Below, in pieces: positions 34,161 through 42,864 of a stretch of 64,000 nucleotides of DNA. Source of the DNA: Planctomycetota bacterium (GTDB taxonomy: Bacteria; Planctomycetota; Phycisphaerae; WQYP01); the NCBI GenBank assembly GCA_021805985.1, contig JAJZDN010000016.1:1-64000 (forward strand), given 5' to 3'. Position 1 is the stretch's first letter. The number at the start of each line of letters is the position of its first letter. The translations under genes were made by a program, and so were the position numbers. Under the pieces are notes generated by a model, which was not told where the DNA came from, made no database searches, and saw only the letters and a list, made by a program, of their open reading frames with translations.

Positions 34161-35213
34161 ATGAGTTGGCGTGACCGGGATTATAATCGTGGGTTCGGCG
34201 GAGGCTGGGGAGGCGGCGGTGTTTTATCACTGCTCTCCTGGTCGTTACCTCTGGGAACATTTTTTGGCATTCGCATGCAGGCCAGCTTCTGGCTGCTGTT
34301 GCTGGTTGCGATGGATCTGCTTTACGCTCTGCATACCGGCTCGCTGGTGCTGGCGGTACTGGCCATCACCGGAGTTCTTGCGGCGCTATTGGTCCATGAA
34401 TTCGGCCACAGGCTTTCGGCACAACTTGTTGGCGGCCGGCATGATGATTTTCTGATGTGGCCCGCCGGAAATATGGTTCCGCCCATGCACCCGCCCGCGG
34501 CTTGGCCGATGTTTGCGGCGCAGGGAGGCGGTATTCTGGCTAATGCTCTGGTCGGCATGTTTGTTGGTACCATCATCAGTATCAATTGGCATGTTACACC
34601 CCTGGCACTTTCTGCGATCTTTGGTCAACTGCAACCTGATTCTACCGCGATGTCTTTAACGCCGAATTTTCTGGCCGCCGCACTGTATATGTTTTGCGCG
34701 GCCAATATTTTTCTGGTCGCCGTTAATCTGCTGCCGTTTTACTGGTTTGATGGGGCCTATCTGCTACAGGCGATTCTCTGGCCTATGACCGGGGCGTATA
34801 AATCCGTGGATTTCACCTGCCTGACGGGCATGGTGGTTGCCGTTCTATTGTTTCTGCTCTCAGCTTATGGCAGGAATTTTATAGGCATGCTGGTTTGCGC
34901 CATGCTGTTTTTTGATTCTTTACAGCGCCGTCGTGCTTTACAGGTGGATGGACCGGGCACCATTGACCAGCTTATTTCCTCCAGTGCCAATATCAGCGAT
35001 TTACCGGGTCCCAAACGCAAACGGCTTCTGCAACGCTGGTTGCACTGGATTGGCCGGCGCGATCATCGCGACCGTAAAGAGCAGCAGATGGTGGACAAAA
35101 TTCTCGAAAAAGTCAGCGAGAAAGGAATGCACAGTTTAACCCGTAGTGAAAAACGCGTTCTTCATCGCGCCACACAACGCCAACGTGAGGCGGATCTGAT
35201 TTCCCAACGGTAA
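34161..35213 (+). CDS. M50 (site-2 protease-like) membrane metalloprotease
   Basis: A 350-residue polytopic membrane protein. LLVHEFGHRLSAQLVGG carries the HExxH zinc motif, and LLPFYWFDGAYLLQAIL carries the third ligand (Asp, in the usual LDG position). Six or so hydrophobic segments fit site-2 / SpoIVFB-like proteases. The C-terminal cytoplasmic region ends with VDKILEKVSEKGMHSLTRSEKRVL, a short motif also seen at the tails of rhomboid-type proteins (DUF6576-like). A Gly-rich start (GFGGGWGGGG) precedes the first helix. ATG 34161 is chosen on protein grounds; a GTG at 34116 overlapping the NUDIX stop is the alternative, and neither has a good ribosome site. The substrate is unknown. Confidence 0.8.
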   Translation: MSWRDRDYNRGFGGGWGGGGVLSLLSWSLPLGTFFGIRMQASFWLLLLVAMDLLYALHTGSLVLAVLAITGVLAALLVHEFGHRLSAQLVGGRHDDFLMWPAGNMVPPMHPPAAWPMFAAQGGGILANALVGMFVGTIISINWHVTPLALSAIFGQLQPDSTAMSLTPNFLAAALYMFCAANIFLVAVNLLPFYWFDGAYLLQAILWPMTGAYKSVDFTCLTGMVVAVLLFLLSAYGRNFIGMLVCAMLFFDSLQRRRALQVDGPGTIDQLISSSANISDLPGPKRKRLLQRWLHWIGRRDHRDRKEQQMVDKILEKVSEKGMHSLTRSEKRVLHRATQRQREADLISQR

Positions 35214-35294
35214 GTTATGCGATGAATCCCGTTTCACGCTTTCATGTTTATGTACGCTAAACATTGAAAAAATGGCTCTTCGCAGGTTCAAAGG

Positions 35295-37229
35295 ATGGGT
35301 AACTTTTCAGACATGACGGATCACGCTTCATATTTTGATATTATCGTTGTTGGCGGCGGACACGCTGGGGCCGAAGCCGCCTGGGCCGCCTCACGTCTGC
35401 TCGGTGATCGCGGCACGGTTGCAATGATCACCATGGATCCCGCCGCCATTGGCCGCATGAGTTGTAATCCTGCCATCGGCGGATTAGCCAAGGGGCAGAT
35501 GGTGCGGGAAATTGACGCCCTTGGCGGCCTGATGGCCCATGCCATTGATGCTGCCGGCATTCAGTTTCGTTTGCTTAATCGCTCCAAAGGGCCGGCCGTG
35601 CAATCACCGCGCGCGCAGGCTGACAAATACCGCTACGCTCACGCGGTGCAGCGGCTTTTAACGGAAAATTGCCCCAACCTTTCGATTATCTCTGATATCG
35701 CGGAAGATATTCTAGCTGATCCATTGGGGGGCCACGAAACACTGCAATGGCGAACCACCGGCATTTCCTTGAAGTCCGGCAGAAAATTAAATTGCCGTTG
35801 CGCCATTCTTACCACCGGTACATTTTTACGGGGGCTGATGCACACCGGTGAAACAAAAACCGAAGGCGGCCGCGTGGGCGAACAGGCGGCGGTAGGTTTA
35901 TCCGGTGCGCTTGTGAAAATGGGCTTTGAATTGCAACGCCTGAAAACCGGCACGCCTCCGCGCGTGGCGCGCCAAAGCGTGGATTTTTCCGCCCTTGAAC
36001 CGCAGCACGGCGATATTCCGCCGATTCCATTCAGTGATTTATCCGGTTCTGCGGCCGCACCGTTAGGGCCGCAATTCCCCGGCCTGCCCCAGGTGCCCTG
36101 TTACATCACTTACACCAATCCAGCGGTGCATGACCTGATCCGCGTAAACCTGCATCGTGCACCAATGTACAGCGGGCAGATTCAAAGCCGCGGCCCGCGT
36201 TATTGCCCCAGCATTGAGGACAAAGTGGTCCGGTTTGCGGATAAAACCCAGCATCAGATTTTTCTGGAACCGGAAAGTCTGGATACCAATGAAATTTACT
36301 GCAACGGCATATCCACCTCTTTGCCTGTGGATGTACAGGAACAACTTGTTCACAGTATTGCCGGGCTGGAAAAAGCGGTAATTCTGCGCCATGGCTATGC
36401 GGTGGAATATGATTTTTCTCCCACACATCAGGTGGGGGCCACGCTGGAAACGCATCGCGCAGACGGCTTGTTTTTCGCCGGGCAACTCAATGGCACCAGC
36501 GGTTATGAGGAGGCTGGTGGACAGGGGCTGATTGCGGGCATTAACGCAGCGTTAAAAATTCGCGGGGATAAACCGTTTATTCTTCGCCGCGATCAGGCGT
36601 ACATCGGTGTAATGATTGATGATCTGATTACCAAAACTCCCACCGAGCCATACCGCATGTTCACCAGCCGCGCGGAATATCGCCTGACCTTGCGCAGCGA
36701 TAACACCGATCAACGCCTCACGCCCGCGGGGGCGCAGATCGGCTTGGCGGAGCCGGCGCGCATCCAGAGGTTGGAAACTAAATTGGCGTCCATGCACCGG
36801 CTCACGGATGAACTCAAAGCCTGCCGCGTGCCCGGCGGCGGCACCGCATTGGATCTGTTACGCCGGCCTGATTTGGAATTGGCGGCTCTACCCGCCCTGC
36901 TTGGCTCCGATGGACCGAAATTAGCCGCCCTGTTGGCCGATCCGTTCCAGCACATACTGCTGGACCAGATTCAAATAGAAACGCGCTACGCCGGGTATAT
37001 CTTGCGGGAGAAACATGCCGCTCAACGCATGGTGGAGCTGGAGGATAAACTCATTTCACCGAAATTAAATTTTCAGGGAATCGCTGAACTTCGCACCGAA
37101 GCCCGGCAGGCCCTGGAAAAATTCCGCCCCCGCACCGTCGGCCAAGCCTCCCGCCTTGAAGGCATCACCCCCGCTGATCTCATGGTGCTGTCCCTCTATC
37201 TCTCCGGCCGCTCTCGTACCCCCACATGA
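35295..37229 (+). CDS. mnmG: tRNA uridine-5-carboxymethylaminomethyl modification enzyme
   Basis: A 644-residue FAD enzyme that with MnmE forms cmnm5U34 in tRNA. The FAD-binding fold starts at DIIVVGGGHAGAEAAWA. The family signatures MSCNPAIGGLAKGQMVREIDALGG, GPAVQSPRAQADK and GLIAGINAAL are all present, and the C-terminal helical MnmE/tRNA-binding domain runs from about 480 to the end. Length is normal. ATG 35295 has AGG 8 bases upstream; an internal ATG at 35313 would also leave a full protein. MnmE is not in the window. Confidence 0.95.
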   Translation: MGNFSDMTDHASYFDIIVVGGGHAGAEAAWAASRLLGDRGTVAMITMDPAAIGRMSCNPAIGGLAKGQMVREIDALGGLMAHAIDAAGIQFRLLNRSKGPAVQSPRAQADKYRYAHAVQRLLTENCPNLSIISDIAEDILADPLGGHETLQWRTTGISLKSGRKLNCRCAILTTGTFLRGLMHTGETKTEGGRVGEQAAVGLSGALVKMGFELQRLKTGTPPRVARQSVDFSALEPQHGDIPPIPFSDLSGSAAAPLGPQFPGLPQVPCYITYTNPAVHDLIRVNLHRAPMYSGQIQSRGPRYCPSIEDKVVRFADKTQHQIFLEPESLDTNEIYCNGISTSLPVDVQEQLVHSIAGLEKAVILRHGYAVEYDFSPTHQVGATLETHRADGLFFAGQLNGTSGYEEAGGQGLIAGINAALKIRGDKPFILRRDQAYIGVMIDDLITKTPTEPYRMFTSRAEYRLTLRSDNTDQRLTPAGAQIGLAEPARIQRLETKLASMHRLTDELKACRVPGGGTALDLLRRPDLELAALPALLGSDGPKLAALLADPFQHILLDQIQIETRYAGYILREKHAAQRMVELEDKLISPKLNFQGIAELRTEARQALEKFRPRTVGQASRLEGITPADLMVLSLYLSGRSRTPT

Positions 37230-37377
37230 CGAAACCCAAACAAAGGCCCCAGACGCACGCATGGGACACACGCATGGCACCTGACAACACTTTAATTCCT
37301 GGCCCGCAACAAATGTAGAGCGTGTTCCAGAATTATACAACCCTGGCGTCCTGGCCGTTTCATTTCGCATGGGGCTG

Positions 37378-39189
37378 TTATCCGGTGCCACCGAATTTAT
37401 TTAATGTCTGTCGCATGGCCGAAGCGGGGGCATTGGCGTAAACCCTGCCACCGATATGATTGACGATGTGCGCGATCTGGCTACCCTTTTTCCCATTGAG
37501 CCAAATCGTCGTCATGTTGTGCAATTGAACCCCGTCTGCGGCAGGTGCCTCGACTGCGCTTTCACATTTAATGACGGCATCACGAAAATAGCAGTAAATT
37601 CCCAATCCCCAAGCTTCGTGCTTAGTGACCGTGTCCTTCACCTTATACGATGCGTAGCCATCGGTTTGGCCCGCCATCCACGATGCCTGGTTGGGCGGAT
37701 CGTAGGGCATTTCTGATTGATACATGTACACGCGTCCGCCGTTGCCATTCCAAAGCGTCTGGTATTGCTCGTGGTGTTCATTAAATAATCCATAACAGGT
37801 CACATCATCGCCGTTCACCACTAAGCCATGTTTTGTGGGATTTTGTTTCCAGCCCACGCTATTGCCATGATCCGCCCGCCAAAGCCAGATGTTATCCGTC
37901 ACAACGTGCCGACTATTAATGACAATACCCACATCGTTGCGACCTGCCGCCGGGCCGGCCGTTCGCACGGTTAAGTCATACAGGAAGCTTGGGTTAGCTG
38001 AATGATCAGCCGCGCTTCTAACCGGCCCCAATTCAAGCAGGCAGGGAGAGTTGACTGGACCCGCATCCACAATAAGCCCGGCAATGGTCACGCCATCCAC
38101 GTCAGCTACCGAAATGGCGGGCCGACCCGTCATGGCTTTGAGCGAGGGCACAGCCAATCCCAGAAGTATTGTGTTCGGCCGCGTGACGTGCAGCGTATCA
38201 TTTAATTCGTAAGTGCCGGGTGTAAAAATAACATGCTTGCCGGCGGCCAGTGCCTTATTCAAGCTGGAAGCCGAGTCTTTGGCGGGGTTCGCGATATAAA
38301 ACCGATTTATCGGAATTGATTCGCCCGCCGTAGAACCTGATGCCCACGATACACCAACTGCGTTGCGCCGCAGCGCTGGAACAAACACCGCAAACTCGCC
38401 GGATTTGTCCACCCATAAATAAGGCTTTTCACGAATCACCGGCGTCTGGTCAACTACCGTATACGCAGGATTGGGAAACGTGTTGCCCGGAGCATTTTGA
38501 CACCCTACAAAAACCATGTTCCACACGGCGTTATTCCAGCCCGACCACTTGCTATTGCGCGACAACCATTGCTGCTGTGACCCCGGTGCCACTTTGCCAT
38601 CCACCACGGAATCAGCCAGAAACCCGCCACTGGCCCAGCCCGCGCCGCAATTACATGACTTCCACACGTCGTAGAGATCCAGATTGCCCTTCACATGCAG
38701 CCGACGCATCGGCGAGGCTTGGGACACCGCAATTCGCGTGGTGCCTCCCGTGGCCGAGGGCAGCACCGCATAGTTACTTACAGTCCGCCAGAAGTTGACT
38801 AAGGCCGCTCCGCCACTCCATTGGGCGTTGATGTTTACACCGCCGTCAATAAGCACGTCGTCGGGATTTTTCCCCAACCCTGCGACTTCCGTGTAAAAGC
38901 CGACATTAAAATGCACCCGATATTTACCGGGTCTGAAAAGGAATGCATAGCCTTGCGATGCAAACTGATTCGACTCCATTTTTCTGAAAATACCTCGGGT
39001 GATTTGATTAATCCCCTCGGCGGGCATGTCCTCATCGAAAACGTACACATTTTCGCCAAAGACCGTCTTGTTGGCCCCAGAGGCAGCACCACCAGCGGCC
39101 GGCCCTGCCTCTGCATCCGTCCGCGTAGAAGCTAAGGACGCGACCGTGGCCGCGGACATAATTTTCATAAATTGTCGTCGATTTGGCAT
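37378..39189 (-). CDS. Tat-exported beta-helix protein, GH55 / pectate-lyase-3 like
   Basis: A 603-residue secreted protein. The N-terminus MPNRRQFMKIMSAATVASLAS is a twin-arginine signal (RRQFMK). The mature protein reads as two right-handed parallel beta-helix units: YAFLFRPGKYRVHFNVGFYTEVAGLG, APMRRLHVKGNLDLYD, then KHVIFTPGTYELNDTLHVTRP and LWNGNGGRVYMYQSEMPYDPP. This arrangement resembles bacterial proteins of the GH55 exo-beta-1,3-glucanase / pectate-lyase-3 superfamily, often labelled adenylyl cyclase or F5/8-domain protein. Polysaccharide hydrolysis is inferred; the catalytic acid was not identified by eye. AGGAG lies 11 bases before the ATG. It stands alone. Confidence 0.65.
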   Translation of the reverse strand: MPNRRQFMKIMSAATVASLASTRTDAEAGPAAGGAASGANKTVFGENVYVFDEDMPAEGINQITRGIFRKMESNQFASQGYAFLFRPGKYRVHFNVGFYTEVAGLGKNPDDVLIDGGVNINAQWSGGAALVNFWRTVSNYAVLPSATGGTTRIAVSQASPMRRLHVKGNLDLYDVWKSCNCGAGWASGGFLADSVVDGKVAPGSQQQWLSRNSKWSGWNNAVWNMVFVGCQNAPGNTFPNPAYTVVDQTPVIREKPYLWVDKSGEFAVFVPALRRNAVGVSWASGSTAGESIPINRFYIANPAKDSASSLNKALAAGKHVIFTPGTYELNDTLHVTRPNTILLGLAVPSLKAMTGRPAISVADVDGVTIAGLIVDAGPVNSPCLLELGPVRSAADHSANPSFLYDLTVRTAGPAAGRNDVGIVINSRHVVTDNIWLWRADHGNSVGWKQNPTKHGLVVNGDDVTCYGLFNEHHEQYQTLWNGNGGRVYMYQSEMPYDPPNQASWMAGQTDGYASYKVKDTVTKHEAWGLGIYCYFRDAVIKCESAVEAPAADGVQLHNMTTIWLNGKKGSQIAHIVNHIGGRVYANAPASAMRQTLNKFGGTG

Positions 39190-39260
39190 TTATTCTATCG
39201 CTCCTGGAGACATAAGTAGCCTTTCAACTGCGTGATTAGCGTAGCTTTCATCGCCTCGGC

Positions 39261-39308
39261 TGTCAATGCAACTGTCAATGCAACTGTCGCAACTGTAACA
39301 GTCGCAAC
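39261..39308. repeat. Short tandem repeat TGTCAATGCAAC and variants
   Basis: Two exact copies of TGTCAATGCAAC are followed by shortened copies TGTCGCAAC and TGTAACAGTCGCAAC. Imperfect tandem repetition with a 9-12 base period, adjacent to the promoter side of the beta-helix gene. Confidence 0.7.
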
Positions 39309-39329
39309 ACAGTAACGGCGGCAACATAT

Positions 39330-39385
39330 ACACTCCTGGCGTGTGTCGTCAAGAAATAGAAATGTCACATACACTCCTGGTGTGT
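39330..39385. repeat. Pair of ACACTCCTGGYGTGT palindromic elements
   Basis: ACACTCCTGGCGTGT (39330-39344) and ACACTCCTGGTGTGT (39371-39385) differ at one base and start 41 bases apart. Each has ACAC/GTGT complementary ends and CCTGG in the middle. Two same-oriented copies at about four helical turns suggest binding sites for a dimeric regulator upstream of the DUF3800 gene; this is an inference. Confidence 0.5.
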
Positions 39386-39571
39386 TTGCCCGGAGAGAAA
39401 GGCACGACTACACTGGCCGGTAGTGACAACAGGCCCGATCGACGAGGTTGGTTGGCGATGCTGGTAAAAAAGGAGCGGAACCTTCTCACGGTGCTGTAAG
39501 CCTTGGTGTATGGCACCTGAAGGTAACACCCCTGCTAAACGTTCGCTAAATTATGACATGGAGCACGCACC

Positions 39572-40451
39572 ATGAGTTGGCTACTATTTCTCGACGAGAG
39601 TGGACATGATCACATATAGTATGCCCTATGAGGTGCGCGGCGGAGTAGCTCTGCAAGATGCGAATCTCTGGCCTTTTGTTCAGGGAGTGCAGCGACTGGA
39701 GTTAGAATGTTTCGGCGTGGTGTTACACCAGTTCCGGATGGAACTCAAAGGCTGCAAATTGCTCGATAATGATCGCTTCAAATGGGCCTCCCAAGGCCCA
39801 CGCATGGACGATGACGAACGGCGTAAGCATTGCCGAGGATTTCTGACCAGGGGCCTCGAAAAAAAGCCCCCTAAATGCGACGAGTTCACGGCGTACGGAC
39901 AAGCCTGTTTGGAGATGGCACGCGGCATGTTCCAACTTCTACGTGACGGCAACGCGAAACTGTTTGCGGCAGCAATTCCGAAGGATGCCGCGAGACCGCC
40001 GCATTTTCAGTTGCAAGAGTACCTTCGAAAAGATCAGGTCTTTTTGCTTGAACGGTTCTTCGATTTTCTGGACAGCGAAAAGCAGCATGGCCTGCTGGTC
40101 ATGGATGAAGTGGAAAAAACAGAAGACCGTCGCTTTGTGCGCCGACTGCAGAACTATTTCCAGAAAACGAAAACCGGCCGCTACCGCTCTGCATGGATTG
40201 TGCCAACGCCCTTTTTTGTTTCCTCGGATATGACATATCCCGTCCAAGCCGCCGACTTGGCAATCTACTGCTTGAACTGGGGCTTTCGCCTGCCGACGCG
40301 CGGGATGGACGCAGCAACCCGCCCTGAGATCGCTAATGAGTTTGGGCCTTGGTTAAATCAACTGCAGTTTCGCGGAGACGCCTACCGAGACGGAACCGTA
40401 TACCAAGAATACGGGATCGTGTTTGTACCTGACCCCTATACGGCAAGATAG
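39572..40451 (+). pseudogene. DUF3800 protein gene interrupted by a frameshift
   Basis: The N-terminus MSWLLFLDESGHDH starts at ATG 39572, exactly the expected beginning of DUF3800 proteins (LDESG motif), but this frame stops at TAG 39617-39619. The rest (YSMPYEVRGGVALQD ... onward) continues in the +1 frame to 40451 with LLVMDEVEKTEDRRFVRRL and YPVQAADLAIYCLNWGF, the other family motifs. Joined, the product would be about 290 residues, normal for the family. DUF3800 proteins have an RNase H-like fold and are often linked to mobile or defence genes; their function is poorly known. The shift lies within about 39605-39617. A real mutation, programmed frameshifting or a base-call error are all possible. 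Confidence 0.75.
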
Positions 40452-40584
40452 GTAAAAAAAAAGGAGACAACGCCTTTCAAGTCACCCTAAAGCAACCCTG
40501 AGGCCGAGTCTCCAAGTAGTATTATCGCAAAAAATTCCATAAAAGCAAGAAGGGTATGATTGTGCCGTTATAAACTGCAGGTGG

Positions 40585-42192
40585 ATGATGGGTAGAATTG
40601 CTAAAAGGTTCGTGATATCGACGCTCTGCGCGCCGGTGGTGGTTGCGGGCGGTGCTGCCCTTATCTTTCTTGTGCCGCGCTATCATCAGCCGATTGTCAT
40701 CAGCCACAGGACAACTTTTATCACCAAGCCCCTGCACGCCGACGGCACGCCGAATTATGTGGCGGCGTTTAACGCCATCGCGGGAAGAGGCATCAAACCC
40801 GATGAAAATGCGGGGATACCATTGATTTTTATTCTCCGCCCGCATGAACCTGTGATGATGCCCTTTTGGCGCAGGGAAGTTAAGGCACTGGGCTTGAACA
40901 AATCTGTCAGCCGGCCGCCTGCAATCGGATCAATGATGGCCTTTTTCCGCCGGCGCTTTCCTTATCCGGCGGAGAAGCGGATGCCCTTCGGTGACACGAG
41001 CTCTGCATCCCAAAATCCACACAACAAGATGCAATATATACGGGTGAACGGCGATAAGGCGGGCAGAATCTTTGTAGAAGAGTTGCACTTGGCGGATCGA
41101 CAGCCCTGGGTTCCGCACGACGCATCGGTTCTCGCCGCCTACCTGGATGCCAACGCGGCCGCGCTGGGGCAAGTACGCCGTGCAACGGCGCTGGCCCGTT
41201 TTTTTGTGCCGTTGGTACCCGACAGGCGGCGGTCCGCCGCGATGGCCTTCGCGAATATTCCGTGGCTGGCGCAGTGTAAAACGCTTTCCCAACTGCTCTT
41301 AGCTCAAGCTGATCTGGACTTGGGCCGAGGCAGGATCAGCGCCTGTGAGGCCGATCTCATCGCAATTCATCGGCTTGGCCGGCTGCTGGAGCACGAGCCT
41401 CAGTTGATCGTTTACCTGGTGGGGCTGTCGATCGACGGCACGGCCGACAAAGGAGATAGGGTGCTTATGCAGGATCCGATTGTGCATGAAAAAGATGCGG
41501 CAGAATATCTGCATCAGTTATCAAGCCTGCCACCCACGCGCGCCATCAAGGCAGCACTCGATGTGGGCGACCGGATGACACAGCTTGATATCTGCGTCTC
41601 ACTTTATCGGGATACCTTCGATACCTCCGGGCGGTATCCCGACGCCCATATGAACGGGCGATTCTTTGACACCTTTATTAATTGGAACCCCACGTTGATG
41701 CAAATCAACAACGGCTTTAATTTGCTCGGGCGCCTTGCGTCGGTGCCGGTGTACAGTCGCCGGGCGGCGGACATGAGATCGGCGATGCAACAAATATTGG
41801 ACAAAATCAAGGCGCGGCGGTTCGGTCTTTTCAGGCAACTGCCAAATAACATTGAAATACAGGCTCTGGGCACGGATTTCCGGGAGGGCGTGCGGTCCTG
41901 CTATCTGGCGGCAAGGGAGACAGCCTGCACCCGACTTACCCGCGTCGGATTCGCCTTAAAAGTGTACCAATTGCACTTTGGAAAATACCCGCCGTTGTTG
42001 GCCACCCTGCGTCCGCGATATCTTCATAGGATTCCCCGCAACCCGTTGACGGGTAAGTCGCTTGTCTACAGTTGCACAGGCGGTGCTTGCGTGGTTTCCG
42101 CTGCGGACCCCATTGCTCGGGGTCGGCCTCGGTCAAAATTTGGTAGCGGGTTAATTATTCGGTTGTCGCGGCGTGCCCGGCTAAAACGGTAG
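40585..42192 (+). CDS. Membrane-anchored protein of unknown function
   Basis: A 535-residue protein with one N-terminal membrane helix (VISTLCAPVVVAGGAALIFLV) and a large, mostly helical extracytoplasmic part. No enzyme motif is recognised. The final 90 residues (TRLTRVGFALKVYQLHFGKYPP ... PRNPLTGKSLVYS) resemble the C-terminal 'DPYTGKPLVY' segment seen at the ends of many planctomycete membrane proteins and of type II secretion pseudopilins. The start could be either of two adjacent ATG codons (40585 or 40588). A TATAAA box at 40569-40574 lies 10 bases upstream. It stands alone between the DUF3800 remnant and the Trm112-like gene. Confidence 0.75.
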   Translation: MMGRIAKRFVISTLCAPVVVAGGAALIFLVPRYHQPIVISHRTTFITKPLHADGTPNYVAAFNAIAGRGIKPDENAGIPLIFILRPHEPVMMPFWRREVKALGLNKSVSRPPAIGSMMAFFRRRFPYPAEKRMPFGDTSSASQNPHNKMQYIRVNGDKAGRIFVEELHLADRQPWVPHDASVLAAYLDANAAALGQVRRATALARFFVPLVPDRRRSAAMAFANIPWLAQCKTLSQLLLAQADLDLGRGRISACEADLIAIHRLGRLLEHEPQLIVYLVGLSIDGTADKGDRVLMQDPIVHEKDAAEYLHQLSSLPPTRAIKAALDVGDRMTQLDICVSLYRDTFDTSGRYPDAHMNGRFFDTFINWNPTLMQINNGFNLLGRLASVPVYSRRAADMRSAMQQILDKIKARRFGLFRQLPNNIEIQALGTDFREGVRSCYLAARETACTRLTRVGFALKVYQLHFGKYPPLLATLRPRYLHRIPRNPLTGKSLVYSCTGGACVVSAADPIARGRPRSKFGSGLIIRLSRRARLKR

Positions 42193-42424
42193 ATGTGGGA
42201 CCAACCGCGACGGGCGGATGTGCAGCGTGATGTCACGCCATATTCCGCGTCTAACTCAACGCTGCCCCATTGAGCTAGCGGGCGTAATACGTGGTAATCC
42301 GTGAAATGGGTGGATCACCGTTCCTGCGGTTGCCCGCGTTTGTGCTGCGCAAACTCGTGCCGATCGGGACGGGCTGAAGCGCGTTGCGGCATCCGGTCCC
42401 GGTGCCACGCCGGAACGGCATGCC

Positions 42425-42640
42425 TTATGACGGGATGCGGTCGGCGTATTTGCGGCGGAATTCTTCTAGGGAGGTGATGCCTGCCGGTAGTTCGGCCTGA
42501 TCAATAAGCAAAACGGGTATGCCGTCGCGAATGGGATAGCGCAATCCGCCTGCCTCGGCCACCAGAAAGTCGCCTTCCAGATGAAGGCGACTTCTGGTCA
42601 ACGGACAGACCAGAATTTCCAGTAATTGCGGATCCAACAT
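42425..42640 (-). CDS. Trm112/YcaR-like small zinc-ribbon-type protein
   Basis: A 71-residue protein of the Trm112 / UPF0434 (YcaR) family: MLDPQLLEILVCPLTRSRL, then LVAEAGGLRYPIRDGIPVLLID. Family members are small beta-rich proteins; eukaryotic and archaeal Trm112 activates methyltransferases, whereas the bacterial role is unclear. Only one Cys of the zinc ribbon (VCP) remains here, common in bacterial members. AGGAG 5 bases before the ATG. Monocistronic, divergent from rarA. Confidence 0.88.
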   Translation of the reverse strand: MLDPQLLEILVCPLTRSRLHLEGDFLVAEAGGLRYPIRDGIPVLLIDQAELPAGITSLEEFRRKYADRIPS

Positions 42641-42864
42641 TTCGACTCCTACGATTCAGTTACGAGGCACAACTATACGGCCACTTATATGCTACCGGTA
42701 AAACTTACGGGGGTCTATTTCACGTTTTGCCGGTCAGCATGGCACGGTTGTTTTTTCATCCTTGGGCCGAATCTCTGCTATAATCTGTGGTAGTTCTTTA
42801 GGGGGATCAAAGCGAGGGCTGGCAGAACCGGTCTATCGCTACAACTACAACAGGGTCATGAAAC

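Larger units (their letters stand above)
39190..39571. other. Spacer with short tandem and palindromic repeats
   Basis: This is the spacer between the beta-helix gene and the DUF3800 gene. It contains the TGTCAATGCAAC tandem tract (39261-39308) and two ACACTCCTGGYGTGT palindromes (39330-39385), listed separately. No gene was seen. Confidence 0.5.

Noticed and set aside
42240-42300. tRNA-like D-arm (AGCTCAATGGGGCAGC on the minus strand)
   Set aside because: No T-arm sequence (GGTTCGA-like), no matching acceptor stem and no credible anticodon stem-loop could be found; at most a tRNA remnant.
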